Shown here piece after piece: positions 20,495 through 29,166 of a stretch of 64,000 bases of DNA (the first letter of the stretch is position 1; each line of letters begins with the position of its first letter). Below the pieces are notes generated by a model. It was not told where the DNA came from. It saw only the letters and a program-made list of their open reading frames with translations, and did no database searches. The position numbers were made by a program, and so were the translations under genes. Origin of the DNA: Actinomycetota bacterium (lineage in GTDB: Bacteria > Actinomycetota > Actinomycetes > Mycobacteriales > JACQDL01); assembly GCA_016201065.1 (NCBI GenBank), contig JACQDL010000023.1:1-64000 (forward strand), in the 5' to 3' direction.

Positions 20495-21247
20495 GTGAAC
20501 AGTCCTAGTTCTTCGCTCAAGTTGGTCCGATCAGCCGGGCAGTTCTGGTCGTACGAAGACGAGATGGGTTTAGCCGCGGCCGAGATCCCAAACGCCAAGA
20601 TCGCGGAGTCTGGACTGTACACGTGCCTCGCGGTGTCCAACCCGGTGACGCGCTGCGGGCTTGAATTCATGCTGAAGTCCCTTCACATCGTACGCGATGT
20701 AAAGACCGTCACTGGCACCGCCGAGGCGATCGCACTGCTGACAGTAGCACGCTGCGATTTACTCATCGTCTCGGCGGACACGCCTCCAGCGGAGTATTCT
20801 CCGCTGCGGGAGGAAGCGCGCAAGAAGCAAACCAAACTGCTCCTTGCGCTCCATGGAACCGCGGACGACGACCTGGCACGTGCGGCCATGTTGAATGCGG
20901 ACGGATACCTGCTTGAGTCACGGCTGACAACCGAGGTCCTCGACGAGACAATACAACGACTCGTCCACGGCGAGATGCTGTTGCCCAGCATTCTCGCACA
21001 GAGCCTCCTTGCCCAGTCAGCGCGACATGCCGCCTCATATGCGCCGCGACCGCTCCTGACAACACGCGAACACCAAGTTCTCAGGCTGCTCATCGACGGC
21101 ATGAGCAACAAACAGATCGCCGCGAGGCTCGACATCTCGCAACACGGGGTCAAACGTCATGTCGCCAACCTCCTCGCCAAGCTGAGCTGCTCGAACAGGG
21201 CGCATGCGGTGGCACTGGCACTTCGTAGCGGCCTGCTGGACCAGTAA
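20495..21247 (+). CDS. LuxR/NarL-type regulator, atypical receiver
   Basis: About 250 residues from the GTG at 20495, which has GAAGGAAGGA upstream; a GTG at 20468 in the same frame is less well served. The C-terminal HTH is clear: LTTREHQVLRLLIDGMSNKQ, then VKRHVANLLAKL. The middle (about 45-165) has the shape of a receiver, but the phospho-acceptor region reads CDLLIVSADTPP and the domain is weakly conserved. Lower GC than the core genes. With the next gene it forms a small operon facing the AvrD operon, and it is the natural candidate for its regulator. Confidence 0.78.
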   Translation: MNSPSSSLKLVRSAGQFWSYEDEMGLAAAEIPNAKIAESGLYTCLAVSNPVTRCGLEFMLKSLHIVRDVKTVTGTAEAIALLTVARCDLLIVSADTPPAEYSPLREEARKKQTKLLLALHGTADDDLARAAMLNADGYLLESRLTTEVLDETIQRLVHGEMLLPSILAQSLLAQSARHAASYAPRPLLTTREHQVLRLLIDGMSNKQIAARLDISQHGVKRHVANLLAKLSCSNRAHAVALALRSGLLDQ

Positions 21248-21249
21248 CC

Positions 21250-21990
21250 ATGGGTGAGCCCGTCGACCCGTCTGGTGCCGGAGGCGGCAACCCGGGCACC
21301 GGTCCGCGTGCCGCATTTTTCGACGTCGACGGCACGCTGACGGCCGAGCCCACCATCTTCAGGTTCCTGGAGTATCTGCTGGCGGCGCAGGGACACCCAC
21401 CGTCGGCGTACGAACGGGAGCGCCGACGGCTCCAGACGATGACCACGGCGGGCCTGCCCAGGTCGCGGGCGCTCCACATGTACTTCCGCAACTACGCTGG
21501 CCTCGCCGCAGACCTGGTCGCCGAGGTTGGCGAGGCTTGGTTCGCATCCGAACTGCGCGGTGCCGATCTCTTCAATCCGACGGGTCTCGGGGCATTCCGG
21601 CGACATGCCGCGGCGGGTGACCTCCTCGTGCTGGTCTCCGGATCCTTCTCCGCCTGTCTCGACCCGCTCTCCCGCCACCTCGCCGCGGACGAGACCATCT
21701 GTACCCAGCCCGAGATCCGTGCGGGCACGTACACGGGTCGGATCACGGTATCCATGGTGGGTCAGTCCAAGGCCGCCGCGGTGGCACGTCTGGCGACCGA
21801 GCGTGGCATATCGGTTGCCCAATCATGGGGCTACGGCGATCACATCTCGGACCTGCCGTTGCTGGAGACGGTCGGCCATCCCGTGATCGTCGGTGACGAC
21901 CGGGAGATGGTGGCATTGGCAGGCCGCCGAGGGTGGACGCGGCTGCCACCACTCCCGCCTACCCTGGGCGGCCTGCCAACAAGTCCCTGA
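21250..21990 (+). CDS. HAD-IB family phosphatase (SerB-like)
   Basis: A 246-residue HAD hydrolase starting 2 bp after the regulator's stop. Motif I is FFDVDGTLT (about 18-26), motif II has VSGS, the lysine is in QSKAAAV, and motif IV is GYGDHISDLPLL. The HAD-IB type includes phosphoserine phosphatase and lipid-phosphate phosphatases. Its 3' end overlaps the convergent molybdenum hydroxylase gene by 32 bp. In the context of the AvrD operon it could dephosphorylate a sugar- or glycerol-phosphate-derived intermediate; that role is inference. Confidence 0.8.
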   Translation: MGEPVDPSGAGGGNPGTGPRAAFFDVDGTLTAEPTIFRFLEYLLAAQGHPPSAYERERRRLQTMTTAGLPRSRALHMYFRNYAGLAADLVAEVGEAWFASELRGADLFNPTGLGAFRRHAAAGDLLVLVSGSFSACLDPLSRHLAADETICTQPEIRAGTYTGRITVSMVGQSKAAAVARLATERGISVAQSWGYGDHISDLPLLETVGHPVIVGDDREMVALAGRRGWTRLPPLPPTLGGLPTSP

Positions 21991-24262
21991 CCCGCTGCGG
22001 ATGCAGCGGTAGCGCTCCCACGTCCCCCTGCAACTGCAAAGCGTCACGCACGGCGTTGGCGATCGCTGCGCCCGGGCCGGCTGTTCCGCCCTCACCGGCG
22101 CCACGCACCCCGAGCGAGTTGCCGGGGGCCGGAGAGTCCTCGAAGATCTCGACCGTGATCTCCGGCACATCCACCGCGCGCGGCCAGCAGTAGTCATTGA
22201 AGGTCAGGCTCTGCGGTTCCCCTTGCTCGTTGTACCGAAATTCTTCGAGGAGCGCGCCACCAATACCCTGCACCGCGCCGCCGAGCAGCTGCCCGTGCAC
22301 CAGTTTCGGGTTCACGGCGCGACCGACCTCGTAGCTGATCGCATAGCGGAGCACCCGGACCGCGCCAGTCTCGGGGTCCACCTCCACCTGGGCGTAGTGC
22401 ACTCCGTATGGATACGTCATGACATCAGCGACATACGTGCTCCGCCCCACGAGTCCCATCTCCTCCCCCGTCCGGATCTGCCTCGGCGACAGGCATTCCG
22501 TCGCGACTTCGCCCAACGTCACCCGGAGCTCGGGTGCCCGGACCGAGACCAACGCTCCATCGCGGACCTGAAGCTCGTCGCCATCGACCTTGAGCAGCTC
22601 TCCCGCGACCCGCTTCGCCTTGCGCAGTACCTCGGCCGCGGCCGCCTTGACAGCCATCCCGCCGACGACGGTCGACCGACTGGCGAACGTGCCGGTGCCA
22701 TCGGGAAGTATGTCGGTATCCGAAAGGACTACCTTGACCTCCTCCGGTGGCACACAGAACTCGTCTGCCGCGATTTGCGCCATCACCGTCTCGATTCCCT
22801 GACCGACGTTGGCCCCGCCCATTGCCACCCGAACTGCGCCCGTCGTGTCCACGTCCACCACGGCGCTGTCGTGCCCCAGCCCTGCCTTCTCAAGGATGAC
22901 CGCGCATCCGGTTCCCACGAGGCGACCAGACTCCCGAGCCGCACTGGCCTCTTTGCGCCAGGCCTCGTAGCCGACCGTTCCGGTCGACTTCTCAAAGTGG
23001 CCGAGATGATCCTTTCCATCGAGCAGCATGGGTGCGCCGAAGATGTTGATCGGACGCCGGTGCGGGAGCTCGCCCGAGTCCAGCAGGTTCCGACGCCGAA
23101 GTTCGAGCGGATCGATACCAAGCCGGGTGGCGGCAACATCGATCGCGTGTTCCCGCACGAAGTTGTTCTGAAAACGGCCCGGAGCCCGGTACGTCCCGGT
23201 CGGCGTCTTGTTCGTGGTGACGGCGTGCACCCGTGACCGGAAGTTCGGCAGCCGGTACGGCCCCGGCATCATGGCGGCGGTCAGGACGGCCACGACAACG
23301 CCGTGGGTGCGGACGTAACCGCCGTGGTCGAGCCACACCTCGTTGCGTAGACCCACCAGACGATAGTCGGCGTCGAAGGCGAGATCGACCAGGTGCTCCT
23401 GCTCTCGGGCGTGGTTGGCCGCCACCATGTGTTCGATGCGGTCCTCGGTCCACTTCACCGGTCGGCCGGTGCGCAGTGCCAGGAACGGGACGAGCAGATC
23501 CTCGGGATAAAACTCACCACGCACGCCGAAACTCCCACCGGCGTCGGTTTCGAGCATATGAATCCGATGCTCAGCAATGCCGAGCATCCGGGCAAGCACC
23601 CGCCGATTGAAGTACGGCACCTTGGTGGCTCCCCAGATGGTGAGGCGACCGTCCAGCTTGTCGTATTCAGCGACCAAGCCACGTGTCTCCAACGGGGTAC
23701 CGCTGTGCCTGCCCACTCGCAGGTGCAGCGATACGACATGGGGCGCACCCTCGATCGTATGATCGACGTCGCCGTAGCCGAACTCGACCACACCGATCTC
23801 GGCCCGGGCACCGGCCCAGCACTCGGGCCTGAGGTCCACGCTGGCGCGAGCGTCGAGGGCCACCGGAAGCTCCTCCAGATCCATCGTGACGAGCTCGGCG
23901 GCATCCTCGGCGGTGAACGGATCCTCCGCGACCACCGCCGCGACGGGATCACCCACATACCGCACGAAACCGTCCGCAAGGGGCGGCTGAAGGTACGGCG
24001 TGAAGTCAATGCCGGGCGCAGGCTGCCGGACCGGAATGCGGGGCAGGCCGGCAAGATCCGATGCGGTGATCACGGAGACCACCCCGGGGAGGTTCGCCGC
24101 CGCCTCGGTATCGACAGCCCGGATGCGGGCATGCGCCACCGACGAGCGCACGACCCTCAGCCAGAGCTGACCCGGTCTCGTCACATCATCGTGAAATCTG
24201 CCACGTCCACGGAGCAGACGCGGGTCCTCCAGCCGGGGAACTGATCTCCCTACTACGGTCAC
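21959..24262 (-). CDS. molybdenum hydroxylase large subunit (xanthine dehydrogenase/CoxL family)
   Basis: A 767-residue molybdopterin-binding subunit. It shows GGSFG (242-246), the Mo-site loop GTYRAPGR (356-363), NVGQG and the catalytic glutamate of GEGG (E724). The loop is neither the AYRCSFR of true CO dehydrogenase nor exactly the AYRGAGR of form II enzymes, so it is best called an aldehyde or N-heterocycle hydroxylase. GTG at 24262, 9 bp after the small subunit. It is the last gene of the operon; no XdhC-like or Mo-insertion gene is nearby. Substrate unknown, presumably an aldehyde or ring in the cluster's product. Confidence 0.9.
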   Translation of the reverse strand: MTVVGRSVPRLEDPRLLRGRGRFHDDVTRPGQLWLRVVRSSVAHARIRAVDTEAAANLPGVVSVITASDLAGLPRIPVRQPAPGIDFTPYLQPPLADGFVRYVGDPVAAVVAEDPFTAEDAAELVTMDLEELPVALDARASVDLRPECWAGARAEIGVVEFGYGDVDHTIEGAPHVVSLHLRVGRHSGTPLETRGLVAEYDKLDGRLTIWGATKVPYFNRRVLARMLGIAEHRIHMLETDAGGSFGVRGEFYPEDLLVPFLALRTGRPVKWTEDRIEHMVAANHAREQEHLVDLAFDADYRLVGLRNEVWLDHGGYVRTHGVVVAVLTAAMMPGPYRLPNFRSRVHAVTTNKTPTGTYRAPGRFQNNFVREHAIDVAATRLGIDPLELRRRNLLDSGELPHRRPINIFGAPMLLDGKDHLGHFEKSTGTVGYEAWRKEASAARESGRLVGTGCAVILEKAGLGHDSAVVDVDTTGAVRVAMGGANVGQGIETVMAQIAADEFCVPPEEVKVVLSDTDILPDGTGTFASRSTVVGGMAVKAAAAEVLRKAKRVAGELLKVDGDELQVRDGALVSVRAPELRVTLGEVATECLSPRQIRTGEEMGLVGRSTYVADVMTYPYGVHYAQVEVDPETGAVRVLRYAISYEVGRAVNPKLVHGQLLGGAVQGIGGALLEEFRYNEQGEPQSLTFNDYCWPRAVDVPEITVEIFEDSPAPGNSLGVRGAGEGGTAGPGAAIANAVRDALQLQGDVGALPLHPQRVRDLLAGRPG

Positions 24263-24271
24263 AGGTGGCTC

Positions 24272-24757
24272 CTAAGACGGCTTAGCCGCCGCTTCGACGG
24301 CGTCGATGATCCCGGCGTAACCCGTACAACGGCAAAGGTTCGCAGACAGGTATTCCCTGATCCGTTGCCGGCTCGGTGCGGGCTCGCTACGGAGCAGCGC
24401 GGTGGCCAACATCAAGAATCCAGGAGTACAGAACCCGCACTGGACGGCGTGACTGTTGCGGAACGCCTCCTGGAGGGCGCCAAGCGCGCCTTCCGCGGCC
24501 AGGGACTCGACGGTTTCGATCACCATGCCGTCCGCCTGGCAGGCCAGCATCACGCACGCACGGATCGGATCGCCACCGACCAGCACGGTGCATGTTCCGC
24601 ACACGCCCAACTCGCAGCCCGTCTTCGTCCCGACCAGCCCAAGTTCGCCGCGCAGCACGTCAACCAGACTGCGCCACGGTTCTACGGTGAGCGAGTACTG
24701 CCGCCCGTTCACGGTCAGCGCGACCGGAACAGACCCGAGTTCCTGCTCGCCACTCAC
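24272..24757 (-). CDS. molybdenum hydroxylase small subunit, two [2Fe-2S] clusters
   Basis: A 161-residue electron-transfer subunit. The plant-ferredoxin-type cluster uses the cysteines at 48, 53 and 56 (GCELGVCGTC) plus C68; the second cluster uses C107, C110, C142 and C144 (QCGFC and CRC). Length and order match CoxS/XdhA-type subunits. GTG at 24757 overlaps the FAD-subunit stop by 4 bp (GTGA), so the two are translationally coupled. Confidence 0.93.
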   Translation of the reverse strand: MSGEQELGSVPVALTVNGRQYSLTVEPWRSLVDVLRGELGLVGTKTGCELGVCGTCTVLVGGDPIRACVMLACQADGMVIETVESLAAEGALGALQEAFRNSHAVQCGFCTPGFLMLATALLRSEPAPSRQRIREYLSANLCRCTGYAGIIDAVEAAAKPS

Positions 24758-25659
24758 GACGCCTCCACGTTGTCGTATCCGTGGTTGCCGGCCACGGGAT
24801 GCCGGGAAATTGCCATACGCAGGGCCCGGCGAAACATCGCGCCTGCCAGTTCCGTCCGGTACCGCGGGTCAGCATGGATGTCGCCGGGCGGATCAAGGTC
24901 ACGCGCCATCGCCTGCCCAGCATGGGCGAACAATGCTTCATCGGCCCGGCCCCCCAGGAGCGCGGCCTCGGCGCTGGGCGCCCGAACCGGTCGGTCCGCG
25001 ACGCCACCCAGCGCTACGCTGGCCGATACGACCACGCCGTCGGCGTCGAGGTCGAACGCCACGCCGGCGGCCACCAGTGGAAAATTTCCCTGCTGGATAG
25101 CAAATTCCGCAAGCGCGGCCGCCGGAGCCGGCCGTGGAAACCGGATCTCCACCACGACCTCGTCCCCACCCGCCGCAGTCCGATGAGTACCGGTGAAGAA
25201 CTGTCCGGCAGCAACTGACCGAACGCCCGCCGGTCCCTGAAGCAGCACGTCGGCCTCGAGAAGGACTGCGAGAAGACACCACTCAGCGCGCGGGTCCGCG
25301 TGCGCGATGCTCCCGCCAACAGTACCCCGTGCACGGATCGGGGCGTGCCCGACCAGGCCCATGGACTCGGGAAGCAGACCGAACCCGGACCATGTCTGGG
25401 CGCCGACGCCGGCGGCGACCGTCGCCTGCGTCGTCATTGCACCCACTCGCAGCACGCCGTCGGCGAGGGTGACGTGACGGAGATCGGGTATCGATGCCAG
25501 ATCGACAAGCATGGAGGGGCGAAGCAGGCGTTGGTTCATCAACGCCAGGAGACTCTGGCCGCCGGCAAGGACCCGCGCCCCACCGCCACCGTCCCGCAAT
25601 GCGGCCACCGCCTCGTCAACTGTGTACGGTCGGATGTATGCAAAGCGGTAGGGCTTCAC
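24754..25659 (-). CDS. molybdenum hydroxylase FAD-binding medium subunit
   Basis: A 301-residue CoxM-type flavoprotein passing electrons from the Fe-S subunit to an acceptor. FAD-binding motifs are AGGQSLLALMN (32-42) and TVGGSIAHADP (113-123). The GTG at 25659 is chosen because GAGGGGAG precedes it and the protein then begins VKPYRFAYIRPYTVDEAV as in the family; a longer extension upstream lacks such a site. 130 bp separate it from the SnoaL-like gene. Confidence 0.9.
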   Translation of the reverse strand: MKPYRFAYIRPYTVDEAVAALRDGGGGARVLAGGQSLLALMNQRLLRPSMLVDLASIPDLRHVTLADGVLRVGAMTTQATVAAGVGAQTWSGFGLLPESMGLVGHAPIRARGTVGGSIAHADPRAEWCLLAVLLEADVLLQGPAGVRSVAAGQFFTGTHRTAAGGDEVVVEIRFPRPAPAAALAEFAIQQGNFPLVAAGVAFDLDADGVVVSASVALGGVADRPVRAPSAEAALLGGRADEALFAHAGQAMARDLDPPGDIHADPRYRTELAGAMFRRALRMAISRHPVAGNHGYDNVEAS

Positions 25660-25789
25660 CAGATCTCCCCTCACGAGATCGGACTGCCATGCGGTCCGAT
25701 TGCTACCGTGCCCCCGGCGACCCCCTGTCACCGCGGGTACGGACCCAGCATCGCCCGCCTGCGCGCCGGACTTCCCGAGTCCCGGGCTG

Positions 25790-26239
25790 TCAGGGTCTGT
25801 GCAACGGAGGCACCGACAGACTCTCATGGCCCAGCTGACGCATCAGGTCGACAATATCGAAGTGCGCCGAGCGCTCGACCACCTTGTCGCCCCTGAATCG
25901 GTCGATGCCGATGGCAGAAAAGGTCGCACGCTTGCCGCTCGGGGGCAGCCCGCGGAATGGTCCGACCTGCGTTCCGACGACCTCAACCCGAGTCACGATG
26001 ACATCACCTTCGGCAATCTGCTCCTGGACCATGTCACTCACGTCCGGAAACGCGATCCGAAACGCCGCAACCCAGGTGCGCACGCCCTCCGGCCCGCGCA
26101 GGTCAAACTGCGGCCAGTAGAAGTCTTCCGCGAAGATCTCGTCCGCGAGCTCCAGCCGTCCGTTGGTGATGATTTCCTCAAATAGCAGAGCAATGCGCCG
26201 CTTCCTGGCGTCCGCTGACGTGCCGTTCGGAATCTCCAT
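25790..26239 (-). CDS. SnoaL-like / ester-cyclase family protein
   Basis: A 149-residue single-domain alpha+beta-barrel protein of the SnoaL/NTF2-like superfamily. Recognisable parts are IITNGRLELADEIFAEDF, DVSDMVQEQIAEGDVIVTRV and GPFRGLPPSGK with a FSAIGIDRF strand. AGGAGG is 8 nt from the ATG at 26239 but only 2 nt from the one at 26245, so the shorter start is used. Members cyclise polyketides or act as small hydrolases or binding proteins; here it may act on the cluster's intermediate. Confidence 0.75.
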   Translation of the reverse strand: MEIPNGTSADARKRRIALLFEEIITNGRLELADEIFAEDFYWPQFDLRGPEGVRTWVAAFRIAFPDVSDMVQEQIAEGDVIVTRVEVVGTQVGPFRGLPPSGKRATFSAIGIDRFRGDKVVERSAHFDIVDLMRQLGHESLSVPPLHRP

Positions 26240-26327
26240 GACCATTTCCTCCTACTGAGTTGCGTCCGGTCATGCCCGGTGGACCGCCAGATGGTCCCGC
26301 ACCGCTGTTGCCACGACGGCAACGAGG

Positions 26328-27044
26328 TCAGAGAGCTACCCGGCTCGCCCGCTCGGTCTCCAGCCGTAGGTCGAGCTGGGCATATTCCTCATTTGCCAGG
26401 CTGATGGCCTCCGTCAGGTCCATGACGGCCGGCAGGTCGAACAACCCCACGATTGTCGTGAGCCGGTCGGTGATGTCCCCACCGACGATGTGATAGGGGA
26501 TGTGCAGCTCCCCCAGCGTCGCGAGCAACATCTCGTCGATGGTGGCACGGAAACGCTCGTTCATCGGACGGTGACCATCATTGGCGATCGGAAGCTCGTG
26601 CCGAAGGTGCACGAACGCATGGAAGGTCTCCTTGACATGCTGCTTGAAAGCGTGCCCGAACTGGTCGACTACCTGTTCGAAGAACAACATCTCAGCGCCG
26701 CCGCCATCGGCCACATAGGCGACCTCGCCGTCCGCCGTCTCGTTCGGGTTCATCCCGTGCAACACGCGGGCGGCACCATAGAGCCATTCCTGCAGCGATG
26801 AACCGTCGGAGACAAACCCGTTCGCCAGGCATGCTTCCTGCACGGCACGTCCGACGTGTCGACGCATCATCAGTTGCAGGAACTCCGCTGGCGTGCATTC
26901 CGCCAGACTTTTCCCGGGAACGGCGTCCGGCATGATCTCCCGGATCGTCTTAGCGAGCGTTCGGGGAATTCCGGTGTAGTGGGAAAGTGCCATCACTGTC
27001 CGGGTCTTGCCAGACGAGTAGGTTCCCGAAATGGCCAGCTTCAC
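26328..27044 (-). CDS. NadR/AAA_28-like P-loop ATP-binding protein
   Basis: A 238-residue P-loop protein starting at GTG 27044, with the Walker A motif GTYSSGKT at residues 7-14, as in NadR-kinase-like and AAA_28 proteins. Later YVADGGGAEMLFFEQV and the aromatic-rich middle resemble a nucleotide or small-molecule kinase rather than a transporter ATPase. An upstream in-frame start at 27089 lies 3 bp after the AvrD stop but would put 15 extra residues before the first strand. Possibly phosphorylates a sugar or nucleoside precursor for the pathway; that is inference. Confidence 0.65.
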   Translation of the reverse strand: MKLAISGTYSSGKTRTVMALSHYTGIPRTLAKTIREIMPDAVPGKSLAECTPAEFLQLMMRRHVGRAVQEACLANGFVSDGSSLQEWLYGAARVLHGMNPNETADGEVAYVADGGGAEMLFFEQVVDQFGHAFKQHVKETFHAFVHLRHELPIANDGHRPMNERFRATIDEMLLATLGELHIPYHIVGGDITDRLTTIVGLFDLPAVMDLTEAISLANEEYAQLDLRLETERASRVAL

Positions 27045-27092
27045 TGTATGAGTCCTGTCCTCTCTCAACACAACGTGACTGAATGACACCGA

Positions 27093-28121
27093 CTAGCCGT
27101 CAGTACCCGTCGCAAGGTTGCTTGGGATCTCGTGCGCGAACGATGACCGCAGAATGACGTTTCCGAGCGTTCCGTTGATGTCAACATTTCGCCATTGAGC
27201 GCCCCGAAGAGGTACCAGATATTTCTTCGTGATGGCCGCCTCGGCTGGCAAGACGGAGATACACCGCTGTGGCGGGGAGGCGATCTCAAGAGTTGTCTTG
27301 AGCATCCAGAGGGTGTTGCTGTCCTCGCGTCGGATTGAGTCCAGCTCGTAGAGCAGCACCTGGGCGAGTTGCAGGTTGGCGACAAAACAGTCCACTGCGG
27401 AAACGGCGGGCTGCCATGCTCCGTCGACGCCATCGGTCACCAGCTGGCCACCGGGAAGCGACCGAACCTGCACGTTCGCCGATGCCCGTAGCGCGTCTAT
27501 GTCGACTGTCACGTCCTCGATGACGTGCCGTCGGAGCTTGAAGCCATCACCGTAGTAGCGACTGGCCGCCGGGCCCAGAGCACCGTCGAGAGACTCATGG
27601 CGCCGGCCCTCCCGCGCGGGTTGGCCGACCGGATGAACGATCTCGCAGCTTGCTCGCATCGTGCCGATCACGCAGTCGTAGGTCGAGATGAATCCGCCGG
27701 CAGATCCCGAAAGCGGTTCCGTGCTTCGATGCGTCGCCGAGCCGACGAGTCCCGCCAGGTCCTCCTGGGGAGCGGACCCGGCGCGCAGGCTCACCTTGCG
27801 GAGCCACATCGTCTTGCGCAGGTCCGGGTCAAGTCCGTAGGAGTGGCTGAGGTGCGCCTCACTGAGCTGGACGCTCAGCACCAGCATGTCAACCGTACTC
27901 AGATGCGGCCGCAGGTCTGAGCGGTCAGCCTTCGTCGACCAGTCGGCGGGGTAGCGAACACTGACCATCGCCACCACGCTGGGGCCCGGGTCCCCTGCGG
28001 GTACAAGCACGATGTCCGCTACCTGGTACTGAGCCCGCCGATAGCCGCTCGCGAAGAAGCGCGTCTCGCCCGATCCCAGGTAGTCGTCGATGGATTTGAA
28101 CAGTCGTCGCGTCCGGCCCAC
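27093..28121 (-). CDS. AvrD-family protein (syringolide-type biosynthesis)
   Basis: A 342-residue protein resembling Pseudomonas AvrD, which directs synthesis of the acyl-sugar elicitors called syringolides. Family-like pieces are SIDDYLGSGETRFFASGYRR near the N-terminus and YPADWS followed by RPHLSTVDMLVLSVQL (71-86). A second copy of that unit, QPAVSAVDCFVANLQL, begins near 237, and in both halves it is followed by an LWMLK/MWLRK-type strand, suggesting a double hot-dog fold. GTG at 28121 has GAAGGAG at ideal spacing; a TTG at 28163 overlapping the ACP stop is the alternative. AfsA-type butenolide synthases are the other family to consider. It probably condenses a carrier-bound beta-keto acyl chain with a polyol or sugar. 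Confidence 0.75.
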   Translation of the reverse strand: MGRTRRLFKSIDDYLGSGETRFFASGYRRAQYQVADIVLVPAGDPGPSVVAMVSVRYPADWSTKADRSDLRPHLSTVDMLVLSVQLSEAHLSHSYGLDPDLRKTMWLRKVSLRAGSAPQEDLAGLVGSATHRSTEPLSGSAGGFISTYDCVIGTMRASCEIVHPVGQPAREGRRHESLDGALGPAASRYYGDGFKLRRHVIEDVTVDIDALRASANVQVRSLPGGQLVTDGVDGAWQPAVSAVDCFVANLQLAQVLLYELDSIRREDSNTLWMLKTTLEIASPPQRCISVLPAEAAITKKYLVPLRGAQWRNVDINGTLGNVILRSSFAHEIPSNLATGTDG

Positions 28122-28159
28122 AGCGAGCGCTCCTTCTATGCTTTGTGAACGACTTCGCG

Positions 28160-28426
28160 TCAACGGTTGGTGACGGCTCGCTCGTAGATAGCGATCAGGT
28201 CGTTGACCGAGTGCACGTCCGCAATCTCCGCGTCCCCCCGAGTGAACGGATCAACGCTCAGCGCCTCCTCAAGCTGGACGAGTAGCCGCGCCAGCATCAG
28301 TGAGTTGATGGCCAGCTCGTGCATCTGCTCACCGCCCGTGACGGTCGGTTCCTCGCCCGAGTCCTCGAAAATGAGGCTACGGACCTCCCGCACGACCAGA
28401 GTGCCCACGTCATCCTTGGTCAGCAT
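28160..28426 (-). CDS. acyl carrier protein
   Basis: An 88-residue acidic carrier protein. The phosphopantetheine serine is S42 in [13 protein letters not shown], corresponding to the DSL motif; the aspartate before the serine is replaced by asparagine. The ATG at 28426 has GGAGGT upstream and overlaps the SDR stop by 7 bp. It is dedicated to this operon and is probably loaded by the AMP-dependent ligase and used by the SDR and AvrD enzymes. Confidence 0.83.
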   Translation of the reverse strand: MLTKDDVGTLVVREVRSLIFEDSGEEPTVTGGEQMHELAINSLMLARLLVQLEEALSVDPFTRGDAEIADVHSVNDLIAIYERAVTNR

Positions 28427-29166
28427 GTGATACCTCCATCAACGACAATTGTTTGGCCTGTGATGAACGATGCGGCCGGTGAGCAGAGGAAGAGCGTCGC
28501 ATCGGCGATCTCCCTAATGTCCGCCAGGCGCCCGAGGGGTGTCCGGCGGCCGATTCGGTCGCGGTTGTCGGACGTGACCCGTGCGGTCATGCCCGTGTCA
28601 AAGAAGCCCGGAACCACAGAGTTCACCCTGATATTGAGCGCCCCCAGCTCGCGGGCGAGGCTCCGACTAAAGCCATCCAGACCGGCCTTTGCCGCCGAGT
28701 AGACGGCGACGCCCCGATATCCGCGTATCGCGTTGATGGAGGAAACGTTGATCACGATACCCCCATCCTGCCGGCTCATCTGCTTGGCGCATGCGCGGGC
28801 GAGGGTTATTGGCGCCACCAGGTTGCTGGCAATCAGGCTGTTGATCTTCTTGGCTGACATCGTGAGCAGCAGTTCTTGATGCAGCACGCCGGCGTTGTTG
28901 ATGAGCAGATCGATGCGCTGGAAGCGTTGCACGACGGCGGAGACGAACTCGACCAGGGACTGCGACTCCTCCAGGTCGGCCTGCCTCCACCAGAAGTTCC
29001 GCTCCTCCGCCACCGTGGTCTGGTCGATGAAGTCGCTCGTAGTGCGACTGAATGTGGCGACCCGCCACCCATCACCGAGCAGCCGCTCGACCAGGACCCG
29101 CCCAAGTCCACGGCTGCCACCACTGACCACTGCGACCTTGCCAGGGATCGTCGGCACGGCGGTCAC
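28420..29166 (-). CDS. short-chain dehydrogenase/reductase, FabG-like
   Basis: A 248-residue NAD(P)-dependent SDR. The nucleotide motif is SGGSRGLG (15-22), NNAG lies at 90-93, and the catalytic set is S142/S143, Y156 and K160 (VYSAAK). The end [15 protein letters not shown] matches 3-oxoacyl-ACP reductases. The GTG start overlaps the ligase stop (GTGA). It likely reduces an ACP-bound keto group or the condensation product. Confidence 0.88.
   Translation of the reverse strand: MTAVPTIPGKVAVVSGGSRGLGRVLVERLLGDGWRVATFSRTTSDFIDQTTVAEERNFWWRQADLEESQSLVEFVSAVVQRFQRIDLLINNAGVLHQELLLTMSAKKINSLIASNLVAPITLARACAKQMSRQDGGIVINVSSINAIRGYRGVAVYSAAKAGLDGFSRSLARELGALNIRVNSVVPGFFDTGMTARVTSDNRDRIGRRTPLGRLADIREIADATLFLCSPAASFITGQTIVVDGGITC

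Noticed and set aside
21959-24262. True carbon-monoxide dehydrogenase (coxL)
   Set aside because: The loop reads TYRAPGR and lacks the CSFR cysteine essential for CO oxidation; the context is biosynthetic.
25660-25827. N-terminal extension of the FAD subunit
   Set aside because: No ribosome site, unlike the GTG at 25659; the extension has non-family, low-complexity sequence.
27093-28121. AfsA-type gamma-butyrolactone synthase
   Set aside because: The N-terminal IDDYLGSGETRFF region and YPADWS fit AvrD better, although the fold and chemistry may be related; kept as the alternative.
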